DNA from: Owenia fusiformis
Taxonomy: Eukaryota; Annelida; Polychaeta; Sabellida; Oweniidae
DNA: 64,000 nt
Direction of reading: 5' to 3'
Assembly: GCA_903813345.2 (NCBI GenBank)
Contig: CAIIXF020000009.1
Coordinates: 21,599,759 to 21,663,758 of the forward strand
The notes under the pieces were generated by a model. It saw only the letters and a program-made list of their open reading frames with translations, made no database searches and had not been told where the DNA came from. Shown here piece after piece: positions 57,680-64,000 of the stretch; position 1 is the first letter of the stretch, and each line of letters starts with the position of its first letter. The translations under genes and the position numbers were made by a program.

Positions 57680-57880
57680 ACATGAAGAACTTGACAGATA
57701 TGCTAGGGAAAAAGAAAATGCTCTCCATAACCTGAAAGATTCATATAACAACAGGGAGAAAGACCTTGAAGATACTATAAGGCAGCTACAGGGGCAACTT
57801 GAAGATTTTGGTATTAAGATGAGACAAATGGAATGGACAAAAGAAGACATAATGAAGGATAAAGAAATAACAATTGAAAG
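57680..57880 (+). CDS. CCDC57: CCDC57 coiled-coil exon
   Basis: A 201-bp exon with acceptor TTGCTTCCAG and donor GTGAGT, phase 2 in and phase 2 out. With the previous exon it reads ...FKR-K-HEELDRYAREKENALHNL, then KDSYNNREKDLEDTIRQL, then QGQLEDFGIKMRQMEW, then TKEDIMKDKEITIE. Vertebrate CCDC57 has F-K-R-K-H-E-E-L-D-R-x-A-R-E-K-D at the same exon junction and a later R-x-x-E-W-x-x-x-D...K-D. Strong heptads and charged residues indicate a long coiled coil. The following exon, which would begin with one base completing an Arg or Ser codon, was not found before 64000. The minisatellite begins about 95 bp into the next intron. Confidence 0.82.
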
Positions 57881-57974
57881 GTGAGTTATTATTTTATATA
57901 AGCAACATTTTCTTTAGCTTTTTATAAGTTATTACATGGTATATTAGGCAAAATTTAACTTTATTAAATTATGG

Positions 57975-59653
57975 CGAAAGTAAGTAAAACACAATCCAGT
58001 GTGGTCGTATCACTGATTTTCAGGGCATAGTATTAAAGAATGTAAAGTTAAGTGAAACACGATCCAGTGTGGTCCTATCACTGATTTTCAGGGCATAGTA
58101 TTAAAGAATGTAAAGGTAAGTGAAACATGATTCAATGTGGTTTAATCAATGATTTTCAGGGCATAGTATTAAAGAATGTAAAGGTAAGTGAAACATGATT
58201 CAGTGTGGTTTAATCACTGATTTTCAGGGCATAGTATTAAAGAATGTAAAGTTAAGTGAAACACGATCCAGTGTGGTCCTATCACTGATATTCAGGGCAT
58301 AGTATTAAAGAATGTAAAGGTAAGTGAAACATGATTCAGTGTGGTTTAATCAATGATTTTCAGGGCATAGTATTAAAGAATGTAAAGGTAAGTGAAACAT
58401 GATTCAGTGTGGTTTAATCACTGATTTTCAGGGCATAGTATTAAAGAATGTAAAGGTAAGTGAAACATGATTCAGTGTGGTTTAATGAATGATTTTCAGG
58501 GCATAGTATTAAAGAATGTAAAGGTAAGTGAAACATGATTCAGTGTGATTTAATCAATGATTTTCAGGGCATAGTATTAAAGAATGTAAAGGTAATTGAA
58601 ACATGATTCAGTGTGGTTTAATCAATGATTTTCAGGGCATAGTATTAAAGAATATAAAGTTAAGTGAAACATGATCTAGTGTGGTATAATCACTGATTTT
58701 CAGGGCATTATATTAAAGAATGTAAAGGTAAGTGAAACATGATTCAGTGTGGTTTAATCACTGATTTTCAGGGCATAGTATTAAAGAATGTAAAGGTAAG
58801 TGAAACATGATTCAGTGTGGTTTAATCAATGATTTTCAGGGCATAGTTTTAAAGAATGTAAAGGTAAGTGAAACATGATCCAGTGTGGTCTAATCACTGA
58901 TTTTCAGGGCATTATATTAAAGAATGTAAAAGTAATTGAAACATGCAAAGGTAAGTGAATCATCTACACAATCAGGGGATTATATTAAAGAATGAATGTA
59001 AAGGTGATTGAAACATGATCCAGTGTGGTATAATCACTGATTTTCAGGGCATTATATTAAAGAATGTAAAGGTAATTGAAACATGATCCAGTGTGGTATA
59101 ACCACTGATTTTCAGGGCATTATATTTAAGAATATAAAGTTAAGTGAAACATGATCTAGTGTGGTATAATCACTGATTTTCAGGGCATTATATTAAAGAA
59201 TGTAAAGTTAAGTGAAACATGATCTAGTGTGGTATAATCACTGATTTTCAGGGCATTATATTAAAGAATGTAAAGGTAATTGAAACATGATCCAGTGTGG
59301 TATAACCACTGATTTTCAGGGCATTATATTAAAGAATATAAAGTTAAGTGAAACATGATCTAGTGTGGTATAATCACTGATTTTCAGGGCATTATATTAA
59401 AGAATGTAAAGTTAAGTGAAACATGATCCAGTGTGGTATAATCACTGATTTTCAGGGCATAGTATTAAAGAATGTAAAGTTAAGTGAAACATGATCCAGT
59501 GTGGTATAATCACTGATTTTCAGGGCATTATATTAAAGAATGTAAAGTTAATTGAAACATGATCCAGTGTGGTCTAATCACTGATTTTCAGGGCATTATA
59601 TTAAAGAATGTAAAAGTAATTGAAACATGCAAAGGTAAGTGAATCATCTACAC
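57975..59653 (+). repeat. CCDC57: 68-bp minisatellite, each unit with splice-like signals
   Basis: About 24 units, exactly 68 bp apart over most of the array. Each reads 'actgattttcag', then 24 nt 'ggcatagtattaaagaatgt' plus 'aaag', then 'gtaagtgaaacatgatt' and 'cagtgtggt'. The 24-nt blocks start at 58024, 58092, 58160 and so on to 58908, then 59048 to 59592. A divergent 28-nt version starts at 58976. Nine units have a perfect AAG|GTAAGT donor (58092, 58160, 58296, 58364, 58432, 58500, 58704, 58772, 58840); others have GTTAAG or GTAATT. Two sub-families ('catagtatt' and 'cattatatt') dominate the left and right halves. It lies in the CCDC57 intron. Confidence 0.93.
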
Positions 59654-60125
59654 TTTAGGTAGAATGTGTCAAACCCCTTTCCAATGTTGACATGGTCTCT
59701 CCACTAAAGTGTGTTGTAAAATATTTGAAACTGTCATAAAAAAGAAATGGTACATTTTATAGTGATACCCTGGCACCATTTTCAGTAGCTCTTACCCCTA
59801 GTGTTATTGGATTTCAAACAGATTACAACCTATGCTTTATTATGGACTTCAAGGGCAGTCTTTGACTATTGTCCTTCAACAAGTATATTGCATCATGTCA
59901 TTATGATTTCAATTGAATGTTCATTGTTTCAAGATTGTGAGAATTGACAGACCTTGTTATGTGGTAAACACAATACAAATATATGGCATATTCACTTGCT
60001 GTGTATGACAGATTCACCTGCAGTATATGGCATACATATGGAAGTACATAATTCTCTGTTGCATAGATTGAACGAACGGACAAAGTTTATGATTATCATA
60101 ATGATTACTGCATCAACAAGACAGT

Positions 60126-61835
60126 CATACTATGTCCCGATCTCATGTACATTTACGTTGCAAACAGTGAAAATAATGCTAAAATTGCCGCCTGTTGATG
60201 CTTTGAGGTGTCATCAATTGTTATTAAATCCAAATAAAGTAAACATTATTTTGTAGATTTAGACACGGGCTTTCAGATCGTATATGCATTTTAGTCATTA
60301 AGTGAACAAGAACGCTAGATTATACGTGTTAATAGGGTATCAAATTGAAATAAAATAACGAAATTAAATATGAACACATTAATGATAAATGACTTTTCGC
60401 TATCAGTATAATGACTATCTGCTACTCAGAATAATTTAAATTGCCTGAACTACTTGTGAAGAATCTTTCTGTATAACCCCTTGAATGGTCTAATTCACTA
60501 TCGTCCTCAAAAACCGATCATTTAAAATATTTTGTTCAAAATACTATCATGCCACGACTTGAGAGCATTTTGTTCTTCACGATTTGCTGTAGCGCTGATA
60601 TGACATCGTATTTCTCTATTTTTGTAAAAAAAATCGTAGATGGGACAAATTATGTCACGCACATATTAAACAATAACTAAAGATCTAAGAAGGGATGATA
60701 GTCATGTGATATATCATTGGAATCTTGAGTCTATGAGCATATTTATGATAATATAATATCATATATTTTCAAAGCTTATATTCATTCCTTTCTTCCCTTG
60801 ATTCAGCCTACTAAAATTCAAAGGAAAAAAAATTGAGATGGGACAATTCTCTGTCACGCACGTTTAAAGGAAAATCTCATACTTATCTTGATCTAAAGAT
60901 GTTAAACGTGATGAATCATAAAATATGTGCTATGAGCATTCTCTACATACCAAATATGTTATCATTTGTTTTCACGATATCATTTTAGACTGCTATTAAA
61001 AACACCCTTGCTAATCAATTTTTACGTCAAAATATTTTGGAACAAAAGAATGCTGAATTTGACCAAGTCATATTACCTGGTCCAAAAACATGCAAAGCAA
61101 TGCAACTAAACTTAAAATTATAGTATATGTAGTAAAAGGGCAATGTTTTTATGACATTATAAAAAAAATCTAGTTGAACCTCACTAGAAAAACATAATTT
61201 CGTGTATTTAAATGACGAGAGTCTTTGAAACCCGTCATATTTCTATCAATTTTTTTCTTCGTACAAAACAGACACAAGTCGCAAAATGTTTGCTATGTAA
61301 ACAAAATGAATACAAAACATATATTTTTAACGTCAAATTCTAGTTAAACATATATAGAATAAGTATTAATGATATCTTTTTCATAGGTTTGATTTTTAAA
61401 TAAGATAATAAGGGCCTAAGGTCCTTACCAACATTTATTTTTCGAGTTTTACATATTTTTACCATTTCTTGGGCATCCAAGATGGCGGATATGCGTTGAT
61501 GACGTCACAAGATCATGTGACGTCATAAACGCCCATTAGCAATTGTTGTCCCATACCGAATTTGAACTAAATTGGTTAAGGAATAAAAAAGTTATGACCA
61601 AATTACCATATTTCAAAATTATCAAATGCAATGTTTTACATGGTAAAAATGTGCACTTTAAAACTCAATAGAGTCTTTTAAGCGTCCCTTATCTGAAAAA
61701 TAAAAAATAAAAATTAAATATTAATATTTATTATATATATATTAATAAAACCATTGTTCAAGAGTCTTCCGAAAATAGATGTACCATTGCGTGTTAGTAA
61801 TTCTGTAAATGTACATGAGATCGGGACATAGTATG
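60126..61835. repeat. 31-bp perfect inverted repeat 1.65 kb apart
   Basis: 60126-60156 ('catactatgtcccgatctca' plus 11 more) is exactly inverse to 61805-61835. Weaker similarity continues outward to 'cagaccttgttatg' (59950) and 'cataacagaccttg' (61984). The interval may be a decayed inverted-repeat element. Confidence 0.7.
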
Positions 61836-62219
61836 AGTATATTAATATATACATCAGTTGGAATCTATATTGTTTGGAGTTGTTTTGATGTATGTGATGC
61901 ATAGACAAACAAACACTACAAGGGAAAACATGACATAAATAAACGAACCTACAATGTGCAACCATGAATATATGCCATATTCCGCATAACAGACCTTGCA
62001 TGGTGGGATGAGGTTGAGACTATTATCTTCTGTTTTAGATTTTTGTTTGAGAAAAATCTTATTTTCCGATACTTATGACACTTCTTGACACTCATTGCTA
62101 CATATTGATATCGTTGACTTATTGGTATTTACAATGTGTCTCATATGACTTACTAATAACAATACATTATTTTCTTTTGCAATAATTGAGAATTTATTTC
62201 TCATAACATTGAATGACAC

Positions 62220-62225
62220 TTTATT
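62220..62225 (-). terminator. ACP5: Polyadenylation signal AATAAA of the phosphatase gene
   Basis: AATAAA on the minus strand follows the TGA stop with no gap. A second candidate lies near 62189-62194, which would give a more usual 3' UTR. Confidence 0.5.
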
Positions 62226-63091
62226 TCAAGGTTTGGTCCTTGTAACCTGGTAAACACGGTTTCCTCTGTCATTAATGTAGTCGATTGTCATCTGCCTTTC
62301 AGAGATTTCAAAATATACAAAGCCATGGTCTGCCTCATGCATCACACTCTCTATACCAACTGTAACCTCTAATTCAGGAATAGCCAGGGGGTTCTGAAGA
62401 TAAAGACTTCTTCCACCTCCACCACTTAAAATGTAATCAATGTCACGGCCATCTATTTTACGTAGATACTCAAGATTGTGATCATGTCCAGAAAGATATA
62501 CATCAGCATTGGCTGCCTCCATAGCTGGTAGAACATATCTCCTTATACTTGTGGATCCAGGGGCATGACCTCCAGTGGTATATGGAGGATGATGGCCAAA
62601 GACAATTTTCCAATCTGCATTTGAATTTGACAATTGATCATCGATAAAAGTAATCTGACTCTCACGGTCATTGAGATTTCGCCTTAGAGCCTGTGAATCT
62701 ATAGCAACAAAATGTACTGTGGAACTGCCAGCTGGCATTGTGAAGTTGTAATAAAGGTTGGGGAGACGCCATCGGGGCTCAATATTTCCAAAATCTACCT
62801 GATACCATTCATTGTTTGTAATACCAGACTGCCCATAATCATGATTTCCAACTGTGATATACCATGTCAGGTCAGAGATACCAGGAAGATTGTAGATGTC
62901 CCTCCATTTTGTTGTGAACTGTTCATCATCAGCTGACCAGACACCATCAGGATAAAAGTTATCACCAGTTGAAACGATGAAATCAATCGGACCATTAGCT
63001 TGGGCATGGTTTGACATGGCTTCGGCAACATTATCTTGGTTAATGTCAGCAACTCCCCAATCACCAATAGCATAGAATTTTAATTGGGCAT
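62226..63091 (-). CDS. ACP5: Phosphatase exon 3 (catalytic domain)
   Basis: Acceptor is TTAATTTTAG at 63092. The frame opens A-Q-L-K-F-Y-A-I-G-D-W-G and runs uninterrupted to the stop at 62226-62228. Almost the whole catalytic domain is in this one exon. Confidence 0.93.
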
Positions 63092-63632
63092 CTAAAATTA
63101 AAATTTGAAAATATCAAACAAACCAAGATCTTATTCAGAGACCATATATAGGCTGATACAAAATATCCTTATTCAACTAATATTTTACAGTTTGGAATGG
63201 AATTAAACCAATTGGAGAGCTCCGGTGAACTATGTTTACATTTTTAGAGAACATTAGTAAAGAAAGTGAACCATTTGTAACAGCTGGCTTAGTAAGTTCA
63301 AAAGATATTATGAAAAATATTAGTACAATTGACATTAAGAAATTACATTTGGAATGAAATATCTGTTTGATTTAACACAAAAATCATCTTTTTAATCATT
63401 GATCACCCCTTGTAGTTACCTACTTGTTGATGTTGCCCCAAGTACCAAAAGTAGCCCCAGCAAAATCTAAAAAATAAATTTGATGCATAAGGAGCAAAAT
63501 TCAAAAATGCACATCAAGTTTATTCTTTCAGAACAATGAAGGATGTTGGATTAGATTCAAAATATAACATTAAAAAATATCAAATCATTTACAAGATTAC
63601 AAGGTTTAACATTATACTTCAGTACTTACCAT
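62226..63632 (-). CDS. ACP5: Tartrate-resistant (purple) acid phosphatase, complete gene
   Basis: Three coding parts on the minus strand: ATG at 63630-63632 (exon 1 end, donor GTAAGT), exon 2 at 63424-63466, and exon 3 at 62226-63091. They give 303 residues; human ACP5 is 325. Residues 1-15 (M-I-L-L-G-L-L-L-V-L-G-A-T-S-T) are a signal peptide, so the enzyme should be secreted or lysosomal. All seven ligands of the Fe-Fe/Zn metallophosphoesterase centre are present: Asp26 (GDWG), Asp59 and Tyr62 (GDNFY), Asn98 (GNHD), His182 (GHHP), His218 and His220 (GHDH). Tyr62 is the charge-transfer ligand that colours these enzymes. An N-F-T glycosylation site lies at 131-133. The family hydrolyses phosphomonoesters at acid pH. 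The junctions 1-2 (phase 0) and 2-3 (phase 1, forming Asn16) both fit. Donor of exon 2 is CAA|GTAGGT, slightly weak. Confidence 0.9.
63424..63466 (-). CDS. ACP5: Phosphatase exon 2 (signal peptide)
   Basis: A 43-bp exon with acceptor ATTTTTTAG. It encodes I-L-L-G-L-L-L-V-L-G-A-T-S-T plus one base. Using the donor GTAGGT keeps the frame; the stronger-looking GTAACT four bases on would not. Confidence 0.8.
63630..63632 (-). CDS. ACP5: Phosphatase exon 1 end: lone start codon before the intron
   Basis: CAAACACAATG|GTAAGT places the initiator ATG as the last three bases of the otherwise untranslated first exon. Its 5' end is not determined. Confidence 0.7.
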
Positions 63633-63662
63633 TGTGTTTGAGACAGGAGTTTTTACTTTTCT

Positions 63663-63844
63663 AAACTTTCTTTATCTGAAACATTTATTTATAGTCTGTT
63701 ATATTGTTATCTGATATGATTTAGTCAGAGCCATTCACATACATTTTTATATCAAACTTTTTTTATCTGAAGCATTTGTTTATAGCCTGCTTTTTGGTTA
63801 TCTGATATGTTCTAGTCGGTGCCATTCACATAAATTTTCATTTT
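63663..63844. repeat. 91-bp direct duplication upstream of the phosphatase gene
   Basis: 63663-63753 and 63754-63844 are about 80% alike ('aaacttt.tttatctga', 'gttatctgatatg.t.tagtc', 'gccattcacata'). They sit in the presumed promoter or 5' UTR of the minus-strand gene. Confidence 0.8.
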
Positions 63845-64000
63845 AGTTCAAATGTAGGCTACTTTTGTAATGTCAGAATTCAACATGATTTCTAAATATT
63901 CGCTGTTCTACTTTTCTACTTGTGTTTCAATGTAAGAAAAGTGTAGAACTGCTTAGTTTTTTGGCATTTTTCTTCCTAAAATCTTGTCTGTCCAGGCTTG

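Larger units (their letters stand above)
59654..62225. other. Spacer with a distant inverted repeat; no gene recognised
   Basis: Short frames (59954-60256 plus, 61714-62001 minus) overlap the inverted repeat at 60126/61835 and look incidental. TGACGTCA-type palindromes occur near 61500-61530. Confidence 0.5.

Noticed and set aside
59954-60256. 100-codon plus-strand frame
   Set aside because: It overlaps the 31-bp inverted repeat and has low-complexity, non-conserved composition; the inverse copy region also gives a short frame sharing only the repeat.
62712-62936. Plus-strand frame over the phosphatase exon
   Set aside because: Antisense shadow of the conserved catalytic exon.

Overview
This is an AT-rich stretch (roughly two-thirds A+T by eye) of an animal nuclear genome. 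It has spliced genes with GT-AG introns, intron-containing tRNA genes, an L1/Tx1-like LINE and dense DNA-transposon debris. The repeat types (Helentron-like elements with minisatellite cores, (CCGT)n-bearing elements, piggyBac, foldback and Tc1/mariner miniature elements) resemble those of marine invertebrates. I cannot name the phylum.

Region by region. 1-273 is a fragment of a foldback repeat, interrupted by a piggyBac-like element (274-6176) with TTAA target duplications and a decayed transposase C-terminus. 6504-11728 is a tandem array of about 238-bp units. Each unit carries a tRNA-Arg(UCU) gene with an 18-bp intron: 20 full-length copies, two broken copies and a truncated tail. 11789-16211 (minus) holds six exons of a cGMP-dependent protein kinase gene (both cyclic-nucleotide-binding domains). 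One exon has an in-frame TGA where relatives have Arg. 16931-27326 is a foldback element whose arms contain a 180-bp-class satellite. It is split by an insertion of a LINE with an intact 1235-aa ORF2 and a 15-bp target duplication. 28119-33723 is a second foldback element related to bases 1-273. 34-55 kb is mostly nested non-autonomous elements.

Two exons (42055-42129 and 57680-57880, plus) join in phase into a segment of the coiled-coil centrosomal/microtubule protein CCDC57. Just after the second exon lies a 68-bp minisatellite (57975-59653). Every unit contains an acceptor-like TTTTCAG, a 24-nt 'microexon' and a donor-like site. 62226-63632 (minus) is a complete-looking three-exon tartrate-resistant (purple) acid phosphatase gene with all seven metal ligands.

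The genes have no operon-like relationship. The strongest items for follow-up are the tRNA-Arg array with its higher-order duplication, the splice-signal minisatellite in CCDC57, the kinase nonsense codon, and a shared architecture among three large repeat families (subterminal inverted repeat, simple repeat, minisatellite core, 3' hairpin).
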